The position numbers were made by a program, and so were the translations under genes. A model generated the notes under the pieces. That model was not told where the DNA came from. It worked only from the letters and a program-made list of their open reading frames with translations, and searched no databases. From Oscillospiraceae bacterium (GTDB taxonomy: Bacteria; Bacillota; Clostridia; Oscillospirales; Oscillospiraceae), in contig JAFYHU010000031.1 of assembly GCA_017538965.1 (NCBI GenBank), positions 1-59,108 on the forward strand: a stretch of 59,108 nucleotides of DNA, in the 5' to 3' direction. Positions 15,484 to 23,934 of this stretch are shown piece by piece (the first letter of the stretch is position 1; each line of letters starts with the position of its first letter).

Positions 15484-15650
15484 TCAGCCTTCTGCCGTTG
15501 CGCGGAAGAGAGGGATGTCCCTCGCACCCGGGTTTCCCCGCCGCGCTAGCTCCTCACAAGCTCCATTTATTCGCGGCCGCAGGAGTTTCTTAAGGGGCTG
15601 TACCTTGCCTTGCCGCGAAACGGGACCGGCTACCGGGGAGCGTACGTTTT
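15484..15650 (-). repeat. R1 repeat, long form (L1), in the gyrB leader
   Basis: The minus strand carries the R1 hairpin core (15488-15551): GCGCGGCGGGGAAAC, loop with GTGCGAGGGA, closing arm CTTCCGCGC, then AACGGCAGAAGGCTG. It is preceded by about 95 bases homologous to the 58.5 kb copy. Shared blocks are GCTCCCCGG, CCGTTTCGCGGC, GCCCCT and CCGCGA. Within the 5' part TTCGCGGC pairs with GCCGCGAA. It fills the gap between remB and gyrB in the same orientation as those genes. It could be a mobile repeat or a structured RNA; the sequence alone does not decide. Confidence 0.75.
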
Positions 15651-15899
15651 TTATAGACCGTTTCTTTTCCACAGGGTGCGGGATGTGCTCTGCGACAGAT
15701 AGATCCGGATGCCGTCCTGCTCCTCGCAGAGCAGAAAGGAATTGGGAATGTCCTCCGCCGCGTTCACGACCCGTCCGGCTTTTTCCGCCGCGGACAGAAA
15801 CTCCCGCGTCAGATGGGACTGCGAAGCGGTGTCCAGATCAAAAATCCCGAGAATCCGGTCTTTCCGGATCATCCGGTTTCCTCCGATGTTCAGGTACAT
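15651..15899 (-). CDS. remB: DUF370 / RemB-like protein (YaaB)
   Basis: An 82-residue protein at the conserved position between recF and gyrB, where Bacillus has yaaB/remB. It opens with MYLNIGGNRMIRKDRILGIF. It continues with LDTASQSHLTREFLSAAEK and a C-terminal IYLSQSTSRTLWKR, consistent with the DUF370 fold. RemB is a partner or paralogue of the RemA DNA-binding regulator of matrix genes; whether it has that role here is unknown. It overlaps the 3' end of recF by 10 bases. Identity rests on length, position and motif pattern. Confidence 0.8.
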   Translation of the reverse strand: MYLNIGGNRMIRKDRILGIFDLDTASQSHLTREFLSAAEKAGRVVNAAEDIPNSFLLCEEQDGIRIYLSQSTSRTLWKRNGL

Positions 15900-16999
15900 G
15901 TCCGGATTTTTCCTCCGTCCACCGCGAACACTCTGCCGCCGGTGCGCCCTGAAATTCCCTCGTCGGCGCAGCAGGTGATCAGGGTCTGGCCGCCGCCGAT
16001 GCGGTTGAGCACAAACTCCTGCCGCTTCTCGTCCAGCTCCGACAGCACGTCGTCCAGCAATAATACAGGATATTCGCCGGTCTCCTGGAGGATGATTTCG
16101 CGCTCCGCCAGCTTCACGGAAAGCGCCGCGGTCCGAATCTGTCCCTGCGAGGCGAAACTGCGCGCCGATTTGCCGTTGATGAAAATCTCAATATCGTCCT
16201 TCTGCGCGCCCGTCAGACAGGCCTGGCTGTCCAGTTCGGCCTGCCGGTGCTTTTCCTGGTGGTCGCAGATATCGTAATAAATCTCTTTGACCGGTCCGAA
16301 GGGGTCTCTCACGGTGCTCACCGTGCGATAGTCCAGCCGGATCTGCTCTCCTCTGCCGGAAAAGGCCTCATGGATAGGGCCGACGGTTTCGTTCAGCAGG
16401 GAGACGTAATAGGCGCGGTAGCGGATCAGCTGGGCCGAAACCCGGCACATCGCGTCGGAAAAGGCATCCAGCGTCTCCAGCAACGAGGGCTTTTCCTTCC
16501 AGTCCTTCAGAATTCTCGTCTTGTGTTCATACAGCCGGTTGAATTCCGTCAGCAGCAGGGCATATTTCGGACGGATCTGGGAGATGGCCTGATCCATCAT
16601 TCTTCTCCGGACGGCGGCGCCGTCCTTGATAAGGTTCAGGTCGTCTGGGCAGAACAGCACGACGTTGACAGTCTCGGAAAGCTCGCTCACGCTCTTCTTC
16701 ACTCCGTTGACCGTGATCCGCTTGGCCTGTCCCGGCGTCATCCGGATTTTAACGGTCTGTTCCCGCTCGTGGCTGTCAATCTCGGCCAGAATCTCGGCTT
16801 CGGAAAAATCAAACCCGACCATCTCCCGGTCAAGGCGCGTCCGAAAACTCTTCCCGCAGGAGAGCAGATAGACCGCTTCCAGCAAATTGGTCTTCCCCTG
16901 CGCGTTTTCGCCGGTGATGATGTTGGTGTTTTCCGAAAACTCGACGCTTTCCCATTCATAGTTGCGGAAACCGTTGAGCGCGATTCTTCTGACGTTCAT
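15890..16999 (-). CDS. recF: DNA replication and repair protein RecF
   Basis: A 369-residue SMC-like ATPase that, with RecO and RecR, loads RecA at single-strand gaps. Walker A is GENAQGKTNLLEAVY near residues 33-47, the ABC-type signature region is SARSFASQGQIRTAALSVKL, and Walker B is PVLLLDDVLSELDEKRQEF. The N-terminal strand RRIALNGFRNYEW is typical. The start ATG overlaps the yaaA stop as ATGA, and the 3' end overlaps remB, so this is a tightly packed part of the dnaA operon. Length and motifs are complete. Confidence 0.97.
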   Translation of the reverse strand: MNVRRIALNGFRNYEWESVEFSENTNIITGENAQGKTNLLEAVYLLSCGKSFRTRLDREMVGFDFSEAEILAEIDSHEREQTVKIRMTPGQAKRITVNGVKKSVSELSETVNVVLFCPDDLNLIKDGAAVRRRMMDQAISQIRPKYALLLTEFNRLYEHKTRILKDWKEKPSLLETLDAFSDAMCRVSAQLIRYRAYYVSLLNETVGPIHEAFSGRGEQIRLDYRTVSTVRDPFGPVKEIYYDICDHQEKHRQAELDSQACLTGAQKDDIEIFINGKSARSFASQGQIRTAALSVKLAEREIILQETGEYPVLLLDDVLSELDEKRQEFVLNRIGGGQTLITCCADEGISGRTGGRVFAVDGGKIRTCT

Positions 17000-17208
17000 T
17001 CTTTCTCTACTTTGATTTCCGCCCCGCAGAAGGAGACGACGTCCCCGGGGTAGATTTTCTTTCCTCTCATGAGGCAGACTTCTCCGTTGACCGCGACCAA
17101 GCCGTCCGCGACGACCCGCTTTGCTTCCCCGCCGGAGGCGGTCAGCGCGGCATACTTCAGCAAGGCGTCCAGCTTGATGAAGTCACCGGTGATGCGGATG
17201 TTTTCCAT
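16996..17208 (-). CDS. yaaA: S4-domain RNA-binding protein YaaA/RlbA
   Basis: A 70-residue protein between dnaN and recF, the standard place of the small S4 protein YaaA (RlbA) in Bacillota. The S4 fold is visible as FIKLDALLKYAALTASGGEAKRVV followed by DGLVAVNGEVCLMRGKKIYPGDVV. The family is implicated in ribosome assembly and binds structured RNA. It starts two bases after the dnaN stop and overlaps recF by four. Identification by synteny plus fold pattern is strong; exact target is not visible. Confidence 0.9.
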   Translation of the reverse strand: MENIRITGDFIKLDALLKYAALTASGGEAKRVVADGLVAVNGEVCLMRGKKIYPGDVVSFCGAEIKVEKE

Positions 17209-17210
17209 CG

Positions 17211-18326
17211 TCAGTCACTCTCTCTCAGACGGACCGGGAGAACCATATAGAGATAGCTGCCGCCGGACGCCGCCCGGATGATGATGGGCGAGGAGGGCGT
17301 ATTCATGGAGAGTGTGAGCTTCTCCTCGCTTGCCGCCTTCAGGGCGTCCATGAAATACCGGTCGTTGAAGCCGATCCGCATACCCTCTCCGTCGCCCTCG
17401 CAGAGGCAGCTGTCCTCGGCGTGCCCGAAGGGCGTGGTACAGTAGAACTGCAGCGTGCCGTCCTCAAAGATCATCTTGACGGGAGAGCTCTGCTTGTCCT
17501 TGATGACAAGGGAAACGCGGTCGATGACGCGGATCAGCTCTTCCCTTTCCACGACGGCCTGATACCGGAAAGAGGAAGGAATGGACTTCCGATAGTTCAT
17601 GAACTCCCCTTCCAGACGCCGGGTGATCAGCACCGTGCTGCCGATGGAGAAGGAGGCGTGCTTCTCTCCCAGGGCAATCAGTACCTCGTCTTTCTTCTCC
17701 GCCGAGCAGAGGCGTTCCACCTCGCTGAGGGAGGTCCCGGGAATGATGAAGCTGCAGGGCTGCATCTGCGCCTGCTCGAGCTTTTCCGTCCGCTTTGCCA
17801 GCCGGTAGCCGTCTACGGCGACCATGGTGAGATCGTCCTCGCTGACTTCGAACAGAATGCCCATGTAGACCGGACGGGATTCCGAGACCGAAACCGAGAA
17901 AATCGTCTGATTGATCATACTCTTCAGCAGATTCTCGGGAAGGGCGATATTCTGAACGGCGTTGATTTCGCTGAGAGAGGGGAAGGTCTCGGCGTCAATG
18001 CCCATGACGTGAAATTCCGTCTTTCCGCAGACGATCGAAACGCTGAGGCTGTCGTCCGCCTCGATCATGACCATGCCGTCCGGAAGCCGGCGGACAAGAT
18101 CGGAGAGAAAACGCGCGGAGATGACAATGCTTCCCGGTTCCATGACCGCGGCGTCCAGCACGGTGTAGATACCGATCTTGGTGTCGTAGGCGGTCAGCGT
18201 CAGCTCTCCGCCTGCCGCCTCAAGCAGGATGCCCTCCAGGGCCGGAATCGGGCTTTTGGAAGGGGCCACGCGGGAAACATTGTTGACGGCAGTCTGAAGG
18301 TCCTTTTTTTCACATCTGATTTTCAA
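17211..18326 (-). CDS. dnaN: DNA polymerase III beta subunit (sliding clamp)
   Basis: A 371-residue clamp with the three-domain DnaN architecture. It begins MKIRCEKKDLQTAVNNVSRV and ends in the typical YLYMVLPVRL motif. Further landmarks are LIAL and GFNDRYFMDALK in domain 3. The initiation codon is TTG, not ATG: the plus strand reads CAA at 18324-18326. A strong GAGGTGAT ribosome site lies ahead of it. Within the operon a 220-base purine-rich gap separates it from dnaA, whereas the downstream genes are nearly contiguous. Confidence 0.97.
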   Translation of the reverse strand: MKIRCEKKDLQTAVNNVSRVAPSKSPIPALEGILLEAAGGELTLTAYDTKIGIYTVLDAAVMEPGSIVISARFLSDLVRRLPDGMVMIEADDSLSVSIVCGKTEFHVMGIDAETFPSLSEINAVQNIALPENLLKSMINQTIFSVSVSESRPVYMGILFEVSEDDLTMVAVDGYRLAKRTEKLEQAQMQPCSFIIPGTSLSEVERLCSAEKKDEVLIALGEKHASFSIGSTVLITRRLEGEFMNYRKSIPSSFRYQAVVEREELIRVIDRVSLVIKDKQSSPVKMIFEDGTLQFYCTTPFGHAEDSCLCEGDGEGMRIGFNDRYFMDALKAASEEKLTLSMNTPSSPIIIRAASGGSYLYMVLPVRLRESD

Positions 18327-18546
18327 AAGATCACCTCATTTAAGAAAGATAGATAGAATATTATTCAGTATCAGAAACCGTAGAGAAAAATTCTGTTGAA
18401 AACGGGGAAAGAGAAAGAAAAACGGGGGAAGAAGCCTGTCGAAAGAACGGTTGATTCCGGAAGAGAAAGAGAGGGGAAAAACGAAGCAAAAGAGAATCAA
18501 CAGAAGAAAACCGACATTTGAACAGAAAAATGTTGAAAACCTGCCG
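18327..18546. other. dnaA-dnaN intergenic region, possible part of oriC
   Basis: A 220-base gap whose plus strand is strikingly purine-rich (runs of GAGAAAGA and GGGGAAAAA type). It contains two copies of TGTTGAAAA (18394-18402 and 18531-18539), differing at two positions from the DnaA-box complement TGTGGATAA, and one weaker TGTCGAAAG. No exact consensus DnaA box is present. In Bacillus this gap is part of a bipartite origin, but here that role is only suggested. Confidence 0.4.
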
Positions 18547-19857
18547 TCATCCGGTGCTGGTGGTGATGTTGGAAGTGATGTCGCGGATGACGATCGTAAT
18601 TCCCTGGTCGCTGCTCATCAGCTCTTCGATCCGGCGGATGGAGCTCAAGGCCGTCGTGTGGTTCCTGCCGAGTTCCTTTCCGATGTCATTGAGAGAAAGG
18701 TTGGTGAGCTGCCGCATCAGATACATGGCGATCTGCCTGCCGAGCGTCTTCTCCCGGGAGCGGCTGACGCCCTTGAGATCCTCGGGATTCAGATTGTAGT
18801 AGTTTGCGGTCTCCCGGATAATCAGCTCCGGCGTCGGAATGTCGTTAAAGACGGTCACATCGCCGATGGCGCGGTCGACAGCTTCTTTGGTAATCTCGTC
18901 GTTCAGAATGTCCTGATAGGCCGTCAGACGCTTGATGACGCCTTCCAGCTGCCGGACGTTGGCCTTCACGGCGGTTGCGACGTATTCAATAACCTCGTCA
19001 GGGAGAATCAGACCCAGCCGGGAGGCCTTGTTCCTGGCGATGGCCATCCGGGTCTCCAGATCGGGGGGCGCGATGTCCGCCATCAGCCCGCCCTCAAAAC
19101 GGGTCCGGAGCCGGTCGTCCAGCAGGGACATTTCCATCGGCGGCCGGTCAGAGGTGATAACGATCTGATGACCGGCTTCATAGATATAGTTGAAGGTGTG
19201 GAAGAATTCCTCCTGCGTGCTCTGCTTGCCGGCGATAAACTGAATGTCATCGAACAGAAGAAGGTCGGCATGGCGGTGCTTGTTGCGGAATTCCTCTGTC
19301 TTGCCTTCCTTGATGGCTTTGATCAGTTCGTTGGTAAAATCATCGCCCTTGATGTAAAGAATCGTCTTTTCCGGAAAATTCTCCCGTATCGCGTGACCGA
19401 TGGCCCAGAGCAGATGCGTTTTCCCGAGACCGGAATTGCCGTAAATGAACAGGGGATTGTAGTTTTTCCCGGGATTTTCCGCGACCGCGATGGCGGCGGC
19501 ATGGGCAAACTTGTTGGAATTGCCGACGATGAAGTTGTCAAAGGTGTACCCGGCCATCTCCGGAAAGTCCTCCGGGACATCCGACGCTTCCGGCTCGTAC
19601 TCCTCATCCCCGACCAGAATCAGCAGTTCAAAGTCGCAGGAGAACAGGTCGGACAGGACCGCTTTGATGGAAGAGGAAAAACGGTCGGAGATGATTTTCT
19701 TTTTAAACTCCGAGGGAGTCCGTATGACAAGGCGGTAGTCTTCAAGGCTCACAGGCACACTGTCTGCAAACCAGGTGTTGATGGCTGTCGGTGTCAGTCG
19801 GGAAGAAAGACTGCGCAGAATCTCTTCCCAGATATCCTGGATGGAATTCACGGACAT
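18547..19857 (-). CDS. dnaA: chromosomal replication initiator DnaA
   Basis: A 436-residue AAA+ initiator. Domain I spans the first 80 or so residues. Domain III contains YTFDNFIVGNSNKFAHAAA, Walker A GNSGLGKTHLLWAIG and Walker B LLFDDIQFIAGK. Domain IV contains the DnaA signature SREKTLGRQIAMYL and the box-reading helix GRNHTTALSSIRRIEEL. The linker (domain II) is short. The start codon follows AGAGGT. A strong promoter lies 50-75 bases upstream. First gene of a twelve-gene leftward block ending with the YhaM nuclease. Confidence 0.98.
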   Translation of the reverse strand: MSVNSIQDIWEEILRSLSSRLTPTAINTWFADSVPVSLEDYRLVIRTPSEFKKKIISDRFSSSIKAVLSDLFSCDFELLILVGDEEYEPEASDVPEDFPEMAGYTFDNFIVGNSNKFAHAAAIAVAENPGKNYNPLFIYGNSGLGKTHLLWAIGHAIRENFPEKTILYIKGDDFTNELIKAIKEGKTEEFRNKHRHADLLLFDDIQFIAGKQSTQEEFFHTFNYIYEAGHQIVITSDRPPMEMSLLDDRLRTRFEGGLMADIAPPDLETRMAIARNKASRLGLILPDEVIEYVATAVKANVRQLEGVIKRLTAYQDILNDEITKEAVDRAIGDVTVFNDIPTPELIIRETANYYNLNPEDLKGVSRSREKTLGRQIAMYLMRQLTNLSLNDIGKELGRNHTTALSSIRRIEELMSSDQGITIVIRDITSNITTSTG

Positions 19858-19901
19858 GACCTCTTTTCTGACAGAAATGAATGGACATCGTTAACCAAAC
19901 T

Positions 19902-19930
19902 ATTATAACAGATTTTCATCCGACTTGCAA
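19902..19930 (-). promoter_or_regulatory. dnaA promoter
   Basis: Minus-strand TTGCAA (19925-19930) and TATAAT (19902-19907) with a 17-base spacer, 45 bases before the dnaA start codon. Confidence 0.8.
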
Positions 19931-20019
19931 TAAAAAACAGAAGAACTAAATATAAATAAAGTAGGGACTTTGAAAAAAGGAGGGCGCCTGCGGAAGCATT
20001 TTCTGATACCCGACTCCAG

Positions 20020-20122
20020 CTTTCTGCAATTACGCGGTTTTTCAGCTTGGTGCTCGCATGTACCTTATCCCGCCGCGTTTTCTTGTTTTGAGTATTTCTC
20101 GGTGGGCGTTCCGGGAGCACAT
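20020..20122 (-). repeat. R1 repeat copy upstream of dnaA
   Basis: Minus-strand copy with ACGCGG...CCGCGT arms (a coordinated change from the usual GCGCGG...CCGCGC), a degenerate ATGCGAGCA loop and the tail AATTGCAGAAAGCTG. Farther 5' it has GTGCTCCCGGAA, resembling the start of the long form. It faces another copy in opposite orientation at 20160. Confidence 0.7.
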
Positions 20123-20159
20123 CTGTAGCCAAAGCGGTACGAGCCTCCCTAATAAAAAA

Positions 20160-20223
20160 GCGCGGCGGAGAAACCTTGGTGCGAGGGATCGGTTTCTCTT
20201 CCGCGCAATGGCAGGGACCTGTA
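20160..20223 (+). repeat. R1 repeat copy after mscL
   Basis: Plus-strand copy with arms GCGCGGCGGAGAAACC and GGTTTCTCTTCCGCGC around a loop holding GTGCGAGGGA, then AATGGCAG. Just ahead, 20121-20138 resembles part of module M (TGTAGCCAAAGCGG). The element lies in the gap between mscL and dnaA, antisense to both genes. Confidence 0.75.
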
Positions 20224-20246
20224 ATCGGGGATTACCTCGTATGTCC

Positions 20247-20678
20247 TTATTCTTTCTTCTTCAGCTCGTCGAGGATGGCGGTGAGCAGTTCTTCAGTGGT
20301 GGGCTTGGGCGGCTCTTCGGCCTTGGCTTCCTCTTCCTTCTGCTTCTGCAGCTTCTTGGCCATCTCCGAAGCCTTGTTCATGGCCTTGATGACCGAGAAG
20401 AGAACCAGCGCGATGACGAGGAAGTTGATAATGGCACCGACGAAGGTTCCGAGACCGAGGACGATGGCGTCCTGACCTTCCGAGGCGGCCCGCAGCGTGA
20501 TGTTCAAAGCGTCGGTATTTGGGCTCTTGAAAATCGCGGCGAGCAGCGGCGTGACCACATCGGCAACCAGGGAACTGGTGATAGCGCCGAAGGCACCGCC
20601 GACGATGACGCCGACAGCCATGTCCATGACGTTGCCGCGGGAGATGAATTTCTTGAATTCTTCCAGGAATGCTTTCAT
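20247..20678 (-). CDS. mscL: large-conductance mechanosensitive channel MscL
   Basis: A 143-residue membrane channel that opens under extreme membrane tension and releases osmolytes on osmotic downshock. The amphipathic N-terminus FLEEFKKFISRGNVMDMAVG leads into TM1 (VGVIVGGAFGAITSSLVADV). A periplasmic-type loop follows, then TM2 (FLVIALVLFSVIKAMNK) and a charged helical C-terminus rich in Lys and Glu. Length is normal. It lies between serS and dnaA, an unusual neighbour for dnaA. A GAGGAT ribosome site precedes the ATG. Confidence 0.96.
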   Translation of the reverse strand: MKAFLEEFKKFISRGNVMDMAVGVIVGGAFGAITSSLVADVVTPLLAAIFKSPNTDALNITLRAASEGQDAIVLGLGTFVGAIINFLVIALVLFSVIKAMNKASEMAKKLQKQKEEEAKAEEPPKPTTEELLTAILDELKKKE

Positions 20679-20763
20679 AAGAGATCCTCACTTTCTATTT
20701 TTTTACGGTGTTACCCGTATAGATTACCTGAGAGATAAAGCAGCAGACGGGAGAAAGATTTCT

Positions 20764-22068
20764 TTACTTCTTGGGAATCAGAACCTTCGTGCCGCCCATG
20801 TACGGCCACAGCACCTCGGGGATGGTGACGCTGCCGTCTTCCTGCAGATGGTTCTCGAGGAAGGCAATCAGCATACGCGGCGGCGCGACCACCGTGTTAT
20901 TCAGAGTGTGCGGCAGATACATTCTGCCGTCCTCGCCCTTGACGCGGATGTGCAGGCGGCGGGCCTGGGCGTCCGAGAGGTTCGAGCAGGAGCAGACCTC
21001 AAAATATTTCTGCTGGCGGGGAGACCAGGCCTCGATATCGCAGGACTTGACCTTCAGGTCGGCCAGGTCGCCGGAGCAGCATTCGAGCTGGCGGACGGGA
21101 ATCTCCATGCTGCGGAACAGCTCGACGGAGAAACGCCACATCTTTTCGTACCAGGCCATCGAGTCCTCGGGCTTGCAGACGACGATCATCTCCTGCTTCT
21201 CAAACTGGTGAATCCGGTAAACCCCGCGCTCTTCGATGCCGTGGGCGCCCTTTTCCTTCCGGAAGCAGGGGGAATAACTGGTCAGGGTCTGGGGAAGCTG
21301 GTCCTCGGTCAGAATCTGATCGATGAACTTGCCGATCATCGAATGCTCGGAGGTGCCGATCAGGTAGAGATCCTCTCCCTCGATCTTATACATCATCGCA
21401 TCCATCTCGGTCTGGCTCATGACGCCCTGGACCACGTTGCCGTGGATCATGAAGGGCGGAATGCAGTAGATGAAGCCCTTGCCGATCATGAAGTCGCGGG
21501 CGTAGGCCAGCACGGCCGAGTGCAGGCGGGCGATGTCACCCATCAGATAATAGAAGCCGTTGCCCGAGGTTCTGCCGGCCGCGTCCATGTCAATGCCGTT
21601 GAAGCGGGCCATGATCTCGGTATGGTAGGGAATCTCGTACGGCGGCACCACCGGCTCGCCGAAACGATCAACCTCGACGTTGGCGCTGTCATCCGGTCCG
21701 AGCGGCACAGAGGGGTCGATCATGTTGGGGATCAGTAGCATGCGCTTGTAAAGCTCGTCCTCGTATTCCTTTTCCAGCTTCTCAAGCTCTTCCAGCCGCT
21801 CGGCGTTCTTCCGGACCTGCTCCTTGACCGCTTCGGCCTCGGCAGCCTTCGAGGGGTCCTTCTTCGCCTGTCCCATCAGCATGCCGATCTGTTTGGAGAG
21901 CATGTTTCTCTGCGCGCGCAGGTCGCTCGCCTCGGTGATCGCCGCACGGTAGCGGGCATCCAGATCGATGACCTCGTCCACCAGCGGAAGCTTAACATCC
22001 TGAAACTTTTTCCGGATGTTCTCCTTGACCAGTTCGGGATTTTCCCGTACAAACTTGATGTCCAGCAT
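20764..22068 (-). CDS. serS: serine--tRNA ligase
   Basis: A 434-residue class II aminoacyl-tRNA synthetase. The N-terminal two-helix coiled coil that reaches the long arm of tRNA-Ser spans about residues 30-105 (RAQRNMLSKQIG ... RLEELEKLEKEYEDEL). The class II core shows motif 2 CFRKEKGAHGIEERGVYRIHQ and motif 3 NNTVVAPPRMLIAFLENH. An AAGGAGAAAAACC ribosome site precedes the start. I see no T-box or serine attenuator in the gap upstream, which instead contains repeats. Confidence 0.97.
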   Translation of the reverse strand: MLDIKFVRENPELVKENIRKKFQDVKLPLVDEVIDLDARYRAAITEASDLRAQRNMLSKQIGMLMGQAKKDPSKAAEAEAVKEQVRKNAERLEELEKLEKEYEDELYKRMLLIPNMIDPSVPLGPDDSANVEVDRFGEPVVPPYEIPYHTEIMARFNGIDMDAAGRTSGNGFYYLMGDIARLHSAVLAYARDFMIGKGFIYCIPPFMIHGNVVQGVMSQTEMDAMMYKIEGEDLYLIGTSEHSMIGKFIDQILTEDQLPQTLTSYSPCFRKEKGAHGIEERGVYRIHQFEKQEMIVVCKPEDSMAWYEKMWRFSVELFRSMEIPVRQLECCSGDLADLKVKSCDIEAWSPRQQKYFEVCSCSNLSDAQARRLHIRVKGEDGRMYLPHTLNNTVVAPPRMLIAFLENHLQEDGSVTIPEVLWPYMGGTKVLIPKK

Positions 22069-22118
22069 GGTTTTTCTCCTTTATTATCCTCTTTAAAAAT
22101 GTTCTGTTATGTATGCTT

Positions 22119-22148
22119 GCGGAGCGATCTGGGGATCGCTCCCTACGG
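22119..22148. repeat. R2 palindrome, empty form (no module M)
   Basis: GGAGCGATC and GATCGCTCC arms enclose only a few bases and are followed by CTACGG. It matches the outer arms of the R2 copies at 34334 and 37077 but lacks the 75-bp module those contain in the loop. Confidence 0.7.
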
Positions 22149-22177
22149 ACTACGCCGAGGTTACCATCCCCCATAAA

Positions 22178-22232
22178 ACGCGGCGGGGAAAGGTTCGTGC
22201 GAGGGACAGGTTCGTATTCCGCGTAATTGCAG
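22178..22232 (+). repeat. R1 repeat copy between serS and parB
   Basis: Arms ACGCGGCGGGGAAA and ATTCCGCGT, with loop GTGCGAGGGA and tail AATTGCAG. The outer pair is A-T rather than G-C, a coordinated change. It lies 30 bases after the empty R2 palindrome. Confidence 0.75.
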
Positions 22233-22260
22233 GCGGCTTCGAACGGGCAAATTGCCCCGT

Positions 22261-23142
22261 TCAGCCGCGTTCCTTCAAAGAGCGCAGCAGAGAAATCAGA
22301 GCTTCGCGGTCTTCCGCGTTGTCATAGTACAGCGCAATCGTTCCGCGGTTCTTTTTGTCCGCCAGTGTCACACGCCGGCCGAAAAGCGAACTCAGTTCCT
22401 CCGAAACGACGGCGGCATAGTCCACCTCCGCTTCCTCGCCCTTGTCCTCTTCGGATGCCGGCGCGGCCGCTTCCTTTTTCCATTTGGAAGCCAGCAGTTC
22501 GGTCTTTCTCACCGATAGCGCCTTGGAGAGCACCTGCTGCGCGGCCTTCTCCTGCAGCACGGGGTCCTCCAGCGCCAGCAGGGCGCGGGCGTGACCGGCC
22601 GAGAGCTCGCCCTTTTCGACCATCGCCGCAACCGGCGTGCTCAGATTCAGCAGGCGCAGGGCGTTGGCCACGGCGGAGCGGGACTTGCCGACCCCGGCGG
22701 CCGCATCCTCCTGCGTCAGGCCATAGTCGCCGATCAGCTTCTGATAGCCGCGGGCCTCCTCCATCGGATTCAGATCTTCGCGCTGCAGGTTTTCCACCAG
22801 CGCCAGCTCCGAGACGCTGCGGTCGTCCGCCTTCATCACCCGGACCGGAATTTCCAGCAGACCCGCCATCCGGGCGGCGCGCCAGCGGCGCTCGCCGGCG
22901 ATGATCTGATAGTCGCCGTCCTCCAGCCTGCGTACGATCACCGGCTGGATCATGCCGTGCCTTGCGATCGACGCGGCGAGGTCCTGCAGGCGCTCTTCGT
23001 CAAAACGCTCGCGCGGCTGGTCCTGCCGCGGTTCGACCCGGGAAATCGGAAGCGTGCGGATTTCCTCCTGGTCGGCCTGCAGGTCGGGCCCGAAAAGCGC
23101 ATCCAGTCCGATGCCGAGCCCTCGTTTTTCTTTTCCTGCCAT
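22261..23142 (-). CDS. parB: chromosome-partitioning protein ParB (Spo0J)
   Basis: A 293-residue CTPase/DNA clamp. The N-terminal tag KRGLGIGLDALFG is typical of chromosomal ParB. The CTP-binding region holds QDQPRERFDEERLQDLAASI and the arginine-rich box IIAGERRWRAARMAG. A helix-turn-helix follows (YGLTQEDAAAGVGKSRSAVA, near residues 135-155), and then a C-terminal dimerisation part. It binds the parS sites at 23965, 24001 and 24903 and spreads along DNA. It lies four bases after parA, so the two are co-transcribed. Confidence 0.97.
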   Translation of the reverse strand: MAGKEKRGLGIGLDALFGPDLQADQEEIRTLPISRVEPRQDQPRERFDEERLQDLAASIARHGMIQPVIVRRLEDGDYQIIAGERRWRAARMAGLLEIPVRVMKADDRSVSELALVENLQREDLNPMEEARGYQKLIGDYGLTQEDAAAGVGKSRSAVANALRLLNLSTPVAAMVEKGELSAGHARALLALEDPVLQEKAAQQVLSKALSVRKTELLASKWKKEAAAPASEEDKGEEAEVDYAAVVSEELSSLFGRRVTLADKKNRGTIALYYDNAEDREALISLLRSLKERG

Positions 23143-23146
23143 CTGT

Positions 23147-23905
23147 TTATCCTCTGTTTCTGCTTAAGAATTCATCGGCCAGCGCGAGATAGGCCTTGCT
23201 GCCCTTGTTGTTCCGGTCATAGACAACCCCGGGCAGACCGTGGCTGGGCGCCTCCGAAAGGCGGACCGAGCGGGGAATAACCGTCTGATAGACCTTGTCC
23301 GGCATGTAGCGGCGAAGCTCGCTTTCCACCTGGAGCGTCAGATTCGCCCGCCCGTCGTACATCGTGAGAAGAATGCCCTCGATCCGCAGGCGTTTGTTCA
23401 GCCGCGAGGAACAAAGGCGGATGCTGGCGATCAGATCGGTGATGCCCTCCAGCGCGTAATACTCGCACTGCATCGGAATCAGCACGCTGTCCGCGGCGGC
23501 CAGAGCGTTGACGGTGATCAGTTCCAGCGATGGGGGACAGTCCAGGAAGATGTAATCATATTCCGTGTACAGACGCTGCAGTGCGGTGTAGAGGACCTTT
23601 TCCCGGCCGGAGCGGGAGATCAGTTCCACGGTCGCCGCCGCGAAATCCCGCCCGCTCGGAATGACATCCCCGTAGGGCGTGGCGACCACGCAGCTTTCGC
23701 TCGGCACATCATGGATCATCATGTCGTAGATGTTCGGACTCCGGTTCTTTTTTACACCCATCCCGGAAGTGGCGTTTCCCTGAGGGTCGCAGTCCACGAG
23801 AAGAACCCGCAGCCCCTTCTGTGTCAGCGCTGCGCAGAGATTGACACAGGAGGTCGTTTTTCCGACGCCACCCTTCTGGTTGGCGAACGCGAGAATTTTT
23901 GCCAT
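23147..23905 (-). CDS. parA: chromosome-partitioning ATPase ParA (Soj)
   Basis: A 252-residue deviant-Walker ATPase that works with ParB in origin segregation and, in Bacillus, regulates DnaA. The motif KGGVGKTTSCVNLCAAL near residues 11-27 carries both the signature and P-loop lysines. DCDPQGNATSGMG and FLDCPPSLELITVNAL follow. The initiation site is strong (GGAGGAGCAATTGT before ATG). Its promoter lies 30-58 bases upstream and is almost touched by a parS site, which suggests ParB could repress parAB; that is inference. Confidence 0.97.
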   Translation of the reverse strand: MAKILAFANQKGGVGKTTSCVNLCAALTQKGLRVLLVDCDPQGNATSGMGVKKNRSPNIYDMMIHDVPSESCVVATPYGDVIPSGRDFAAATVELISRSGREKVLYTALQRLYTEYDYIFLDCPPSLELITVNALAAADSVLIPMQCEYYALEGITDLIASIRLCSSRLNKRLRIEGILLTMYDGRANLTLQVESELRRYMPDKVYQTVIPRSVRLSEAPSHGLPGVVYDRNNKGSKAYLALADEFLSRNRG

Positions 23906-23934
23906 ACAATTGCTCCTCCAGAAATCACAGGCAG

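Noticed and set aside
20679-20763. The serS-mscL gap considered as a riboswitch
   Set aside because: It is only 85 bases, with a small TTACGG/CCGTAA hairpin; no aptamer signature could be matched.
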